Below, one piece after another: positions 56,395 through 64,000 of a stretch of DNA of 64,000 nucleotides. How positions within the stretch are numbered: position 1 is the stretch's first letter; every line of letters starts with the position of its first letter. The stretch covers positions 1 through 64,000 of the forward strand of contig CAWEMY010000019.1 in the NCBI GenBank assembly GCA_963810305.1. Reading direction: 5' to 3'. Position numbers and translations under genes: made by a program. The DNA is from JACDCA01 sp963810305. GTDB lineage: Bacteria; Acidobacteriota; Vicinamibacteria; Vicinamibacterales; 2-12-FULL-66-21. The notes under the pieces were generated by a model that saw nothing but the letters and a program-made list of their open reading frames with translations, made no database searches and was not told where the DNA came from.

Positions 56395-56667
56395 ATGATC
56401 AAGGTCGACATCGTAAACGAGGTGTCCAAGATCGCCGACATCACCAAGGTTAAGGCCGAGGTGGCGGTGGATGCCGTGTTCGACGCGATGCGCCTCTCGA
56501 TGCAGCGCGGCGAGCGGATCGAGCTGCGCGGCTTCGGCGTGTTCCAGGTGAAGCCCCGAAAGCGCGGGATCGGCCGGAACCCGAGAACCGGCAAGGAAGT
56601 CCGCATCCCCCCGGGGCGCACGATCCGCTTCAAGCCCGGGAAAGACCTGCAGAACATCGGAGGGTAA
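56395..56667 (+). CDS. HU/IHF-family DNA-binding protein
   Basis: The ATG at 56395 is chosen because AGGAG precedes it by 9 bases and MIKVDIVNEVSKIADITKVK is the usual family start. The 90-residue protein has the dimer helices, GERIELRGFGVFQVKPRKRG and the DNA-binding arm signature RNPRTGKEVRIPPGRTIRFK. It bends or compacts DNA as a dimer. It is preceded by a near-consensus promoter and is divergent from der. A TTG-start protease gene follows directly. Confidence 0.95.
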   Translation: MIKVDIVNEVSKIADITKVKAEVAVDAVFDAMRLSMQRGERIELRGFGVFQVKPRKRGIGRNPRTGKEVRIPPGRTIRFKPGKDLQNIGG

Positions 56668-57633
56668 TTGTCCTTCCCCTCCGGCGTCCCGGGACCATGG
56701 CAGCCGCCCGGGCCGCCGACGACCTTTTCGATTGCGCCCCCCCGACCCAAGTTTCGCGACAGGCTCTCGAAGCACATCGTCCTGTTCCTGGTGACCCTCG
56801 CGACGACGACCGGGGTTGGCGCTCTTCATTATCACGCGTTCGTGTCCGAGTTCGGCCGTATCGATCTCCCGTTGCGTTGGGGGCTGCTGCTGCCTGGCCT
56901 CTGGTACAGCCTCACGATCCTCGGGATATTGGGGGCCCACGAGATGGGCCATTACGTTTATTGCCGGCGATACAACGTCGACGCGACGCTGCCTTTCTTC
57001 CTGCCGCTGCCTCCCTGGCCGTTTTTCACGGGCACGCTGGGCGCGGTGATCAGGATCCGCGAACCGTTTCCGACCCGGACAGCCCTGTTCGACATTGGCG
57101 TCGCGGGACCGATCGCCGGGTTCATCGTGCTCGTCCCTGCGCTGTTCATCGGTTTGACGATGTCGCAGATCGTTCCGGTGCCGACCGGAGAGAACGTCCT
57201 GCTGCTCGGGCGCCCGCTCCTCTTTCGCGGTGCGGTCCGGATGATGTTCGGCGATCTGCCGGCCGGCATGACGCTCAACATGCACCCGATGGTGTTCGCC
57301 TCGTGGTTCGGCATGCTCGCGACGGCGCTGAATCTTCTGCCGTTCGGCCAGCTCGATGGCGGGCACATTACCTACGCGACGCTGAAGCGGTACTCGACTC
57401 CCCTCTCGCTGGCGACCGTGGCGACGACGGTGGTGATGACGTGGATCTCGGCCAGCTGGATGTTCATGGCAGTGATGATGATGGTGATGCTGTTTCTGCT
57501 CGGCCCGCGTCATCCGCGGGTGATCCACGAGTGGGAGGCGCTGCCTCGCGGGCGCTACGTCGTGGCCGTCCTGGCATTGATCATTTTGATCATCTGCTTC
57601 ACCCCGGTGCCGATCACTCCCTTCGTTTCTTAA
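56668..57633 (+). CDS. M50/site-2-protease-family membrane metallopeptidase
   Basis: The TTG at 56668 has GGAGGG 6 bases upstream and starts directly after the HU stop. The 321-residue protein has about seven helices and both active-site parts: HEMGH at 91-95 in helix 3 and NLLPFGQLDGGH with the third metal ligand Asp. Site-2 proteases cut membrane-bound regulators within the bilayer. No substrate such as an anti-sigma factor is encoded next to it. The stop is the first codon of the heptamer array at 57632. Confidence 0.92.
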   Translation: MSFPSGVPGPWQPPGPPTTFSIAPPRPKFRDRLSKHIVLFLVTLATTTGVGALHYHAFVSEFGRIDLPLRWGLLLPGLWYSLTILGILGAHEMGHYVYCRRYNVDATLPFFLPLPPWPFFTGTLGAVIRIREPFPTRTALFDIGVAGPIAGFIVLVPALFIGLTMSQIVPVPTGENVLLLGRPLLFRGAVRMMFGDLPAGMTLNMHPMVFASWFGMLATALNLLPFGQLDGGHITYATLKRYSTPLSLATVATTVVMTWISASWMFMAVMMMVMLFLLGPRHPRVIHEWEALPRGRYVVAVLALIILIICFTPVPITPFVS

Positions 57634-57713
57634 CTCCTAACTTCTAACGCCTAACTCCTAACGCCTAACTCCTAATCTCTTTAGAAGTTAGTAGTTAGAG
57701 GTTAGTAGTTAGA
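57632..57713. repeat. Inverted heptamer array, copy 3
   Basis: AACTCCT/AACGCCT/AACTTCT units, centre CTAATCTCTTTAGA, then AGTTAG-type units. It overlaps the M50 stop codon. Its centre matches that of the array at 40111-40177. Confidence 0.85.
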
Positions 57714-57751
57714 CTCTGCTACACTGCTCCATCCCCAGCGGAGGACTTGAG

Positions 57752-58528
57752 ATGAGACAGAGAATCGTGGCGGGCGCGCTCGCAGTCTGCCTGCCGTTCG
57801 TTTCGGCGTGCTTCGACGTCGAACAAGCGATGAAGCTCCAGAAGGATATGTCTGGAGAAGTCGGCTTCTCGATGACTGTCAACATGGAGCCGATGGTGCT
57901 CTTCATGCTGAAAATGCAGCGGGAGATGTCCAACCAGAAGGGGGAGCCGACCGCCGCCGAGATCGAGAAGGCGAAGAAGGAGTTCCTCGCGTCAGGGAAG
58001 ACGAAGACCACCACCAGCACGGCGCAGAAAGAGCAGATGGAGAAGAGCCTGCCGGCCGGAGTGAAGCTTCTGAGCAGCTCGGTCAAGGAAGACGGCCTGA
58101 AGATCACGGCCAAATTCAATCTCGCCTTCGATCACGTCTCGAAGCTCGCCGACATCCAGATGCAGGGCAAGCCGGATCCCGCGGCCAAGCCGGGCCCGCC
58201 GAATCCGTTCGACCGTCCGTTCCCCGGCTTGAAGGTGACCGACGAGGGGAAGACCCTGCTGATGACGATGGAGGCGACCAATCCTGCCGCGGAGCAGAAG
58301 GAGCAGTCGTCGCAGATGAACATGTCTGCAGAGGACCTGAAGCTGATCGAGGATTCGTTCAAGGGCCTGCGCGTCGCTTTCCGCATCGATACCCCGATGG
58401 ACGTCGTCGAGCACAATGCGACGCGTAAGGAAGGCCAGGCGCTGCTCTGGGAGTACGACCTCAAGACGCTGAACAAGATGACCAAGGAGCAGCTCGCCGA
58501 GGGCATCAAGGTTCGCTTCAAGAAGTAG
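57752..58528 (+). CDS. Lipoprotein of unknown function
   Basis: GGAGG precedes the ATG. MRQRIVAGALAVCLPFVSAC is a lipoprotein signal. The mature 238 residues are rich in Met and Lys, with helix FMLKMQREMSNQKGEPTAAE and strand segments SGEVGFSMTVNMEPMV and LKITAKFNLAFDHVS. A mid Pro-rich stretch (PDPAAKPGPPNPFDRPFP) separates two similar beta parts. I do not recognise the family; it recalls LppM-type lipid-binding lipoproteins but the match is weak. It converges with priA. Confidence 0.75.
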   Translation: MRQRIVAGALAVCLPFVSACFDVEQAMKLQKDMSGEVGFSMTVNMEPMVLFMLKMQREMSNQKGEPTAAEIEKAKKEFLASGKTKTTTSTAQKEQMEKSLPAGVKLLSSSVKEDGLKITAKFNLAFDHVSKLADIQMQGKPDPAAKPGPPNPFDRPFPGLKVTDEGKTLLMTMEATNPAAEQKEQSSQMNMSAEDLKLIEDSFKGLRVAFRIDTPMDVVEHNATRKEGQALLWEYDLKTLNKMTKEQLAEGIKVRFKK

Positions 58529-58532
58529 GTTA

Positions 58533-61050
58533 CTAGGCGGCTAGGACGCTCATCGGGTCGACATCGATGAGCGTGCGGCGGCGGAGATCGGGGCGCGCCT
58601 CGAGCGCGATGACGAGCGCTTTTCGCATCGACGCGCGGTGCGTGCCCTTGATGAAGAACTGAGCGCGGTGCTCGCCTTTGAGGCGGCTGAGCGGCGCGGG
58701 CGCCGGCCCGAGCACCTTGTAGGGCTCTCCTCCCAGGCGCAGGGCGCGCACCAGCTCCCCGGCGTCGGCCAGTGCTCCGTCGCGCGTGCGTGCTTTCACC
58801 ACCGCGTTGATCAGCGCGACCGCGGGGGGATATCGCATCCTGCGCCGGAACTCGAGCTCGTCGGCGTAGAAGGCACCGTAGTCCTGCCGGCAAGCGTGCC
58901 GGATGCTGTAGTGACCGGGATACAGCGTCTGAACGAGCGCCTCTCCGGCGAGCTCTCCCCTGCCGGCGCGGCCGGCCACCTGTGTGAGCAGCTGAAACGT
59001 CCGCTCGCCTGCCCTGAAGTCCGCGAGGCCAAGCCCGACGTCCGCCGAGATCACCCCGACCAGCGTGACCCGCGGGAAGTCATGCCCCTTTGCAATCATC
59101 TGCGTGCCGACGAGGACGTCGAGCTCGCCGGCGGCGAAGCGCGAAAGCAGCGAGGTGATCGCCCCGCGCCGCCCCATGGTGTCGCGGTCCACGCGCGCGA
59201 TCCGCACATCCGGATAGGTCGTCCGGATCTCCGCCTCGACGCGCTCGGTCCCGAAGCCAAGCTGCTCGAGGTACGGACCGGCGCACTTGACGCACGCCGT
59301 CGGCAGACGCCATCGAATAGTTGCAGTAGTGACAACGAGCCCGGCGGATCGCTTTGTGGACGGTGAGCGAGACGCTGCAGTTCGGGCACTCGAGCGTGTG
59401 GGCGCACTGCCGGCAGAACACGACGGTGGCGAACCCGCGACGATTCAAGAGGACGATCGACTGCTCGCCGCGTTGCAGCCGCTCTCCCAACGCCTTCACC
59501 AGCGGGGCGCTGAGGATGACATCCGGGCCATTCGCGGCGTACTCCTCGCGCATGTCGACGATCGTCACCGAGGCGAGCGGCCGATCGAGCACGCGACGCT
59601 CGAGGACCAGCAGGCGGTAGCGTCCCTTCTGCGCGTTGTGGAAGCTCTCCATCGACGGCGTCGCCGATCCCAGGACGGCGAGCGCGACCGCCTGTCGCGC
59701 GCGGACGATCGCGACGTCCCGCCCGTGGTATCGCGGCGCTTCTTCCTGCTTGTACGAGCCGTCGTGTTCCTCGTCGACGATCACCAGGCCCAGCGCTCGC
59801 ACCGGCGCGAACACCGCCGAGCGCGTGCCGACGACAACGTCCACGTCACCGCGGCGGATGCGCTGCCACTGATCGTGGCGTTCGCCGTCGGAGAGTCCGC
59901 TGTGCTGGATGGCGACGCGCTCGCCAAAGGTGGCGCGGAAGAGCGCCGCAACCGCGGGGGTCAGCGCGATCTCCGGCACGAGGAGGAGTACGCCGCGACC
60001 GCTGCGGTGCACGATCTCGGCAAGCCGTAGATAGATCTCGGTCTTACCGCTGCCGGTCACGCCGTGCAGCAGCGCAGTCGTGAAGACGCCGGCTTCGAAC
60101 CATCCGCGAAGGCTGTTCAGAGCTGCATGCTGTTCAGCGGTGAGGGTCACGTCCTGGCGCGGCGCGACTGGCAGCGTCGCACTGTGCTCGAACGGATCCC
60201 GTTCGATGGTACGCCGTGTAATCGCGACAAGGCCTTTCTCCACGAGCCGCCTGAGCACCGCCGGACTGATGCCGCGTCTGGCGAGTTCGGAAGTATCGAG
60301 TCCCAGCGGAGTGCCCCGCAAGAGATCGAGCGCTTCGGTCGACACCCTGCTGGTAGAGGCCGGCTTTAGCCGGCCTGTCACAGGCCGACTGAAGTCGGCC
60401 TCTACCGACACTGTCATGCCCCTGCGCCGTCAGCGTCGCGACCCGAACGGTCCTGAATGCGGACGCCTGCCCTGGAGCGGACGCGTGACGATCACCAGCC
60501 CGTCGCGCTCGAGCGCGGCGATCGCCGCGTACGAGCCGCTCCTGCGCGCGATCGAGTCGAGCCGCTTCGGCTTACCGTGACTCAGTGCCTGAAGGATTTC
60601 ACCCCGTGCGCCGCTCTCTGTCGCGGACCGCGTCACACCTTCGGCCGTGATCTGGGCGTGGCGCTCGCTCTCTATCCAGGCCCTGGGGGGCATCGCCGCG
60701 GCGAGTGCTTCCCCGGCTCCGCAGGCGTAGTACTCGGACGTCCACTGGACCAGGCGCAATACGTCCTCCGGCAAGAACGGCTTGTCGTCCAGAACGTCGA
60801 TGATTTCCTTGATGTCGGGGCTGGGGGCTGTCCGCCGTAGCCTGCGGCGGAGGCTCGGCGGAGGTCGGGAGGGCTCGGGGCTCGGGGAGGGCACGGAGTC
60901 AACGGAGGCAACAACCACACCCGTCATGATCCGAGTGCCGAGCGGAACCAGGACGCGGGCTCCGGCGACGGGAGTGGCGAGCGCGTCGGGAACGCGGTAT
61001 GTCAGTGCCGGAAGTGAGGGCACTGGTACGGCGACGCTGATGAACCGCAA
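58533..61050 (-). CDS. priA: Primosomal replication protein N' (PriA), with REP insertion and frame breaks
   Basis: The N-terminal 3'-DNA-binding domain (MRFISVAVPVPSLPALTYRV) is followed by the winged helix part, then helicase motifs: GVTGSGKTEIYL (Walker A), DEEH (Walker B), GSATPS, and eight zinc Cys (CRQCAHTLECPNC, CHYCNYSMA, CVKC). The C-terminus GDxx-type helicase end is LIDVDPMSVLAA. PriA reloads the replisome at stalled forks. Three frame changes occur: near 60475 (one base missing), at the 55-bp REP repeat 60352-60406, and near 59305 (one base extra). The stretch FRTVRVATLTAQG just before the repeat is correct PriA in the middle frame. The break near 59305 falls in the zinc region. 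Confidence 0.92.
60352..60406. repeat. REP-like double hairpin inserted in priA
   Basis: GGTAGAGGCCG ... CGGCCTCTACC forms outer arms around two hairpins (AGGCCGGCTTTAGCCGGCCT and AGGCCGACTGAAGTCGGCCT). The unit is 55 bp, so it shifts the reading frame by +1. The same family lies at 54846-54948. Confidence 0.88.
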
Positions 61051-61056
61051 GAGCGT

Positions 61057-61806
61057 TTACGCCGGGTTCGACGGCTGTCGCGGCGGCTGGCGGTCGAGAA
61101 GCGCCAGGGCCTTTTTGAGATCGTCCCAGGCGTACTTCTTCTGGTTCGGGCTGCGGAGCAGGAACGACGGATGAAACGTCGGGATCAGTTGCACGCCGTG
61201 GTAGTCGTAGACCCGGCCCCGCAGGCGCGAGATCGAGTCCTGGGTCTTCAGCAGGGTCTTGGCCGCAAACGAGCCGAGCGCGACGATCACTTTCGGCCGG
61301 ATCGAGTCGATCTGCTTGAAGAGGAATGGCTCGCACTGTTCGATTTCGTCCGGTTCAGGATTGCGGTTCTCCGGCGGCCGGCACTTGATCACATTGGCGA
61401 TGTAGACCTCGTCGCGCGCGAATCCCATCGCCTCGATCATCTTGGTCAGGAGCTGCCCGGCGCGGCCGACAAACGGAATCCCCTGCACGTCCTCATCAGC
61501 GCCGGGCGCCTCTCCGATGAACATGAGATCCGCGTTCGGATTGCCGACCCCGAACACGATCTGTCTCCGTCCCAGCGTGTGCAGCTTGCACCGAGTGCAG
61601 TCCCCGATATCCTCGCGAATCTCCTGAAGGGTGAAGATCGTGCCAGCAACTGGCACCTCCGTTACCTCTTTAGGAGTTAGAAGTTGGGGGTTAGGAGTTG
61701 ATTCGATCGCAGCCGCGCGCGAGCGCCAGCGAGCGTCTCGGCTAATCCCACTCACTCCGAGTTCCTGGAAGAGACGAAGGTGCTCGGCGAGCTGTCGCTG
61801 ATCCAT
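61057..61806 (-). CDS. Family 4/5-type uracil-DNA glycosylase
   Basis: Residues 55-240 match the iron-sulfur uracil-DNA glycosylases: EDIGDCTRCKLHTLGRRQIV, active-site GEAPGADEDVQGIPFVGRAG, CRPPENRNPEPDEIEQCEPF and HPSFLLRS. Four Cys (two in CTRC, one each later) bind a 4Fe-4S cluster. The enzyme removes uracil from DNA in base excision repair. The N-terminal linker contains the peptide STPNPQLLTP, encoded by an intergenic-type heptamer repeat at 61667-61701. The gene lies 6 bases before priA and 15 after coaBC, in one transcript. Confidence 0.92.
   Translation of the reverse strand: MDQRQLAEHLRLFQELGVSGISRDARWRSRAAAIESTPNPQLLTPKEVTEVPVAGTIFTLQEIREDIGDCTRCKLHTLGRRQIVFGVGNPNADLMFIGEAPGADEDVQGIPFVGRAGQLLTKMIEAMGFARDEVYIANVIKCRPPENRNPEPDEIEQCEPFLFKQIDSIRPKVIVALGSFAAKTLLKTQDSISRLRGRVYDYHGVQLIPTFHPSFLLRSPNQKKYAWDDLKKALALLDRQPPRQPSNPA
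61667..61701. repeat. Heptamer repeat inside the udg coding sequence
   Basis: Units TAGGAGT, TAGAAGT, TGGGGGT, TAGGAGT match the right arm of the arrays at 40111, 47091 and 57632. Here it is in frame and translated in the linker before the glycosylase domain. Confidence 0.8.
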
Positions 61807-61821
61807 CTGTGCGCGGGGTAA

Positions 61822-63033
61822 TCAGGCCGACCGTACGGGGACTCGAGCGAGCAGCTTTTCGGCGCGGTCGAGGATCATCGATGCGATCTGCGACTTCGGT
61901 GCGAGCGGGATCTCCTCGTCGCCGGCCGCTGTGAGGATCGTCACGGCGTTGGTCTCGCTGTCGAATCCGGCGTCGGTGCGGGAAATATCGTTGGCCACGA
62001 TCATGTCGGCCTGCTTCGTCCGGAGCTTCAGGCGGCCGCGTTCGGACGGCGCGCCGCTTTCCGCCGCGAAACCAATGAGCACAGGCCGCGCGGATGCACC
62101 GCGCGCACGTCCGGCGTCAGCGAGGATGTCAGGCGTGCGCACGAGCGTGAGCCCCAGCGGGCCATCGGTCTTTTCGATCTTTCCCGCGGTGCGCCGTTCG
62201 GGCGTGTAATCGGCGACGGCAGCGGCCATCACCAGCACGTCGGCGGACGCCAGGTGCGTGTTCACGGCTGCCTGCATCTCCGTAGCGCTGCGGACCGCGA
62301 TCAGCTCGACGTTCGCAGGTGGAGAGAGCGCCGAAGGCCCGGAGATGAGAATCACCCGCGCTCCACGACGCGCGGCTTCAGCCGCCAGCGCGTACCCCAT
62401 TCGGCCGCTCGAGCGGTTCCCGATGTAGCGGACGTCGTCGATATCTTCGTAGGTCGGTCCGGCGGTGACGATCGCGCACCTGCCGAGGAGGCTGCCCCGA
62501 GGAGCGAGGATCGCCTCGGCTGCGTCGACGACCTGCTCCGGCTCGGCGAGCCGTCCTTTGCCGATCCATCCGCACGCCAGATAACCTTCACCAGGATCGA
62601 CGAACCGCACGCCGCGCGCCGCGAGGGTACTGAGGTTGGTGCGCACGGCCTCGTGCTCGAGCATGTTGGTGTTCATCGCCGGCGCCATCAGGACCGGCGC
62701 ACGCGTGGCGAGATACAGCGAGGTGAGAAAATCGTCGGCGATGCCGTGGGCGAACTTGCCGATCACGTTCGCAGTCGCCGGCGCCACCAGCAGCAAGCCG
62801 ATGTCAGTCGCGAGCTGGATATGCTCGATGTCCGAATTCGCCCCTGGCGCGAACTGGTCGGTAATCACTCGCCGCCGTGAAATCGCCTCGAACGTGACCG
62901 GCCCGACGAAGCGGCGCGCAGACCGCGTCATGATCACGGCCACCTCGTGCCCGCGCTTCTGCAGACCGCGCGCGATCTCGACCGCCTTGTAGGCGCCGAT
63001 CCCGCCGCATACGCCAAGAGCGATCAGAGCCAT
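61822..63033 (-). CDS. coaBC: Bifunctional phosphopantothenoylcysteine decarboxylase / phosphopantothenate-cysteine ligase
   Basis: The 403-residue protein has the CoaC flavoprotein half (GVCGGIGAYKAVEIARGLQK, IEHIQLA with the catalytic His, PAMNTNM, ACGWIGKGRLAE) and the CoaB ligase half (VTAGPTYEDIDDVRYIGNRS, SGRMG, KTKQADMIVANDIS). It makes 4'-phosphopantetheine from phosphopantothenate and Cys with CTP in coenzyme A synthesis. The gene is intact and sits between rpoZ and udg, the common gmk-rpoZ-coaBC order. Confidence 0.96.
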   Translation of the reverse strand: MALIALGVCGGIGAYKAVEIARGLQKRGHEVAVIMTRSARRFVGPVTFEAISRRRVITDQFAPGANSDIEHIQLATDIGLLLVAPATANVIGKFAHGIADDFLTSLYLATRAPVLMAPAMNTNMLEHEAVRTNLSTLAARGVRFVDPGEGYLACGWIGKGRLAEPEQVVDAAEAILAPRGSLLGRCAIVTAGPTYEDIDDVRYIGNRSSGRMGYALAAEAARRGARVILISGPSALSPPANVELIAVRSATEMQAAVNTHLASADVLVMAAAVADYTPERRTAGKIEKTDGPLGLTLVRTPDILADAGRARGASARPVLIGFAAESGAPSERGRLKLRTKQADMIVANDISRTDAGFDSETNAVTILTAAGDEEIPLAPKSQIASMILDRAEKLLARVPVRSA

Positions 63034-63039
63034 GGAACA

Positions 63040-63158
63040 ATTATCAGATGGCAGTTATCAGTGATCAGTAATCAATAATCAGTTGTCAGTAGGATCAATG
63101 AATCGGTAACTGATAATTGATTACTGACTATTGATTACTGATTACTGACTACTGATTA
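63040..63158. repeat. ATCAGTAATCA-type repeat array before coaBC
   Basis: Repeated AT-rich units (TCAGTAATCA, AATCAGTTGTCAG, then TGATTACTGACTA and variants) run as two inverted arms. The right edge contains the TAA stop of rpoZ (63156). It is the only AT-rich patch of the housekeeping run. Confidence 0.8.
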
Positions 63159-63335
63159 CTCCTTCTCTATCTTATTCACCTTGCCCGCGGTCACTTCTTT
63201 CTGCGCGAGGCGCGCCGGCTTGCTGGTGCCCTCCACCCGGGGCGTGCAGCCGCGCAGCAGCTGGCGCGCACGCGCGCCGGCAATCGTTACGAACTCGAAG
63301 GCGTTTCCTGTCACTGCTCTGTCGTTTACTTTCAC
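63156..63335 (-). CDS. rpoZ: RNA polymerase omega subunit
   Basis: The GTG at 63335 (AAAGGG about 8 bases upstream) encodes a 59-residue protein VKVNDRAVTGNAFEFVTIAG, ARARQLLRGCTPRVEG, TSKPARLAQKEVTAGKV. This matches omega of Acidobacteria: NxFEFV..AxRARQLL and the later AQ.EV..GKV segment. Omega helps assemble beta-prime into RNA polymerase. The gene lies between gmk and coaBC, its usual place, which strengthens the call. Its short length makes it easy to miss. Confidence 0.88.
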   Translation of the reverse strand: MKVNDRAVTGNAFEFVTIAGARARQLLRGCTPRVEGTSKPARLAQKEVTAGKVNKIEKE

Positions 63336-63359
63336 TTGTGATGCCCTTTCATTACCCGA

Positions 63360-63417
63360 CAGGCCTAAAGGCCTGGACTACGGCTGCCGGCAGGCCTAAA
63401 GGCCTGGACTACGGCTG
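63360..63417. repeat. REP-like 31-bp tandem repeat at the gmk 3' end
   Basis: AGGCCTAAAGGCCTGGACTA plus CGGCTG is present exactly at 63361-63386 and 63392-63417. Each unit has the AGGCCT/AGGCCT hairpin. The second copy supplies the gmk stop codon (63409-63411). Confidence 0.88.
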
Positions 63418-64000
63418 TGCTCTTTCGTTGAAACTCTCCACGATGCGCTCGGCGTCGGCCTGTACTGCTCTGAGCCTGGCGCGTTCTGCCAGCACGATCG
63501 CCCGCAACCGATCGACGCAGGCGTCCAGTGCGTCATTCACGACGACGTAGTCGTATTCCGAGAACGACGCGACCTCGTCGCGCGCCGTGCGGAGGCGTCG
63601 CTGCATCACCTCTTCGGCATCCTTGCTGCGGCCGCGGAGCCGCCGCTCGAGGACGTCAAACGAGGGTGGCAGGACGAAGATGCCGACCGTGTCTCGATAC
63701 CGCTGCCGAACCTGCCTCGCACCCTGCACGTCGATGACCAGAACGACGTCCTGCCCCATCGTCAGATCGCGCTCAGTGTCGGAGGCACACGTGCCGTAGA
63801 GGTTGCCGAAGACGTCCGCCCATTCGAGGAACTCCTCGGCGGCGATCATTTCTTCAAAGCGGGAGCGGGTAACAAAATTATAGTCGACGCCGTTCAATTC
63901 ACCCTCACGAACCGGCCGTGAGGTGTAGGAGCGCGACAACGCCAGGTCAGGGACGACCTGCACCAGCCGCTCGACAACGGTGGTTTTTCCGGTTCCGGAC
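63409..64000 (-). CDS. gmk: Guanylate kinase, 5' end outside the window
   Basis: The visible ~197 codons start within the P-loop (SGTGKTT at the window edge) and continue with the GMP-binding part (SRSYTSRPVREGELNGVDYN, VTRSRF), GTCASDTERDLTMGQDVVLV, the Asp-Val-Gln-Gly-Ala strand (IDVQGARQV) and the lid (RLRGRSKDAEEVMQRRLRTA). Gmk phosphorylates GMP to GDP. Its last codons (AQP-stop) lie in a REP-like repeat. It is the first visible gene of the run gmk-rpoZ-coaBC-udg-priA. Confidence 0.95.
   Translation of the reverse strand, partial: SGTGKTTVVERLVQVVPDLALSRSYTSRPVREGELNGVDYNFVTRSRFEEMIAAEEFLEWADVFGNLYGTCASDTERDLTMGQDVVLVIDVQGARQVRQRYRDTVGIFVLPPSFDVLERRLRGRSKDAEEVMQRRLRTARDEVASFSEYDYVVVNDALDACVDRLRAIVLAERARLRAVQADAERIVESFNERAQP

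Overview
The window looks like a chromosome segment of an Acidobacteriota bacterium, probably a Vicinamibacteria-type lineage. This is inferred from family content: ADOP-type duplicated FtsX/MacB-like permeases, a VWFA-related protein of the acidobacterial type, Oar-like TonB-dependent receptors with an N-terminal carboxypeptidase-regulatory domain, several ECF sigma factor / Ser-Thr kinase pairs, PadR and BlaI-M56 regulators, and high GC content. No rRNA, complete plasmid or phage structural region is visible.

Region 0-16 kb is accessory and partly decayed. It has a broken tyrosine integrase with an excisionase-like gene, a long hairpin, secreted and lipoprotein genes, a broken TonB receptor-kinase-ECF sigma operon, and a cluster of small lipoprotein genes. 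Four of these lipoprotein genes share an upstream inverted-repeat element, and they sit among remnants of an M13 peptidase and TonB receptors. A tRNA 3'-end fragment at 15.73 kb could be the far attachment site of an integrated element. Region 16-31 kb holds an intact ECF sigma - nSTAND/WD40 kinase - TonB receptor cluster, a small membrane protein, a hybrid-less histidine kinase, and a second ECF sigma - kinase/beta-propeller pair with overlapping genes.

Region 31-47 kb has lipoproteins, a broken hydrolase, a VWA protein, PadR plus ADOP permease, several tiny membrane proteins, a J-domain protein, a DUF2147 protein, a second ADOP permease and an intact TonB receptor. Region 47-52 kb has an M56-BlaI pair, two paralogous small coiled-coil proteins, a HIT protein, a short accessory block with a HEPN-like protein abutting tRNA-Pro(GGG), and a MerR regulator. 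Region 52-64 kb is mostly housekeeping: a kinase with a polytopic C-terminus, der, an HU-type protein, an M50 protease, a lipoprotein, then priA, udg, coaBC, rpoZ and gmk in one minus-strand run.

Two themes cut across the window. First, many genes, including normally indispensable der and priA, have one-base frame breaks, most of them equivalent to one extra base; this points to assembly error for at least part of the breakage. Second, several families of dispersed short repeats (heptamer arrays, REP-like double hairpins, GC-rich hairpin mosaics) sit between genes, inside the priA and udg reading frames, and at the 3' ends of der, gmk, rpoZ and a kinase gene.
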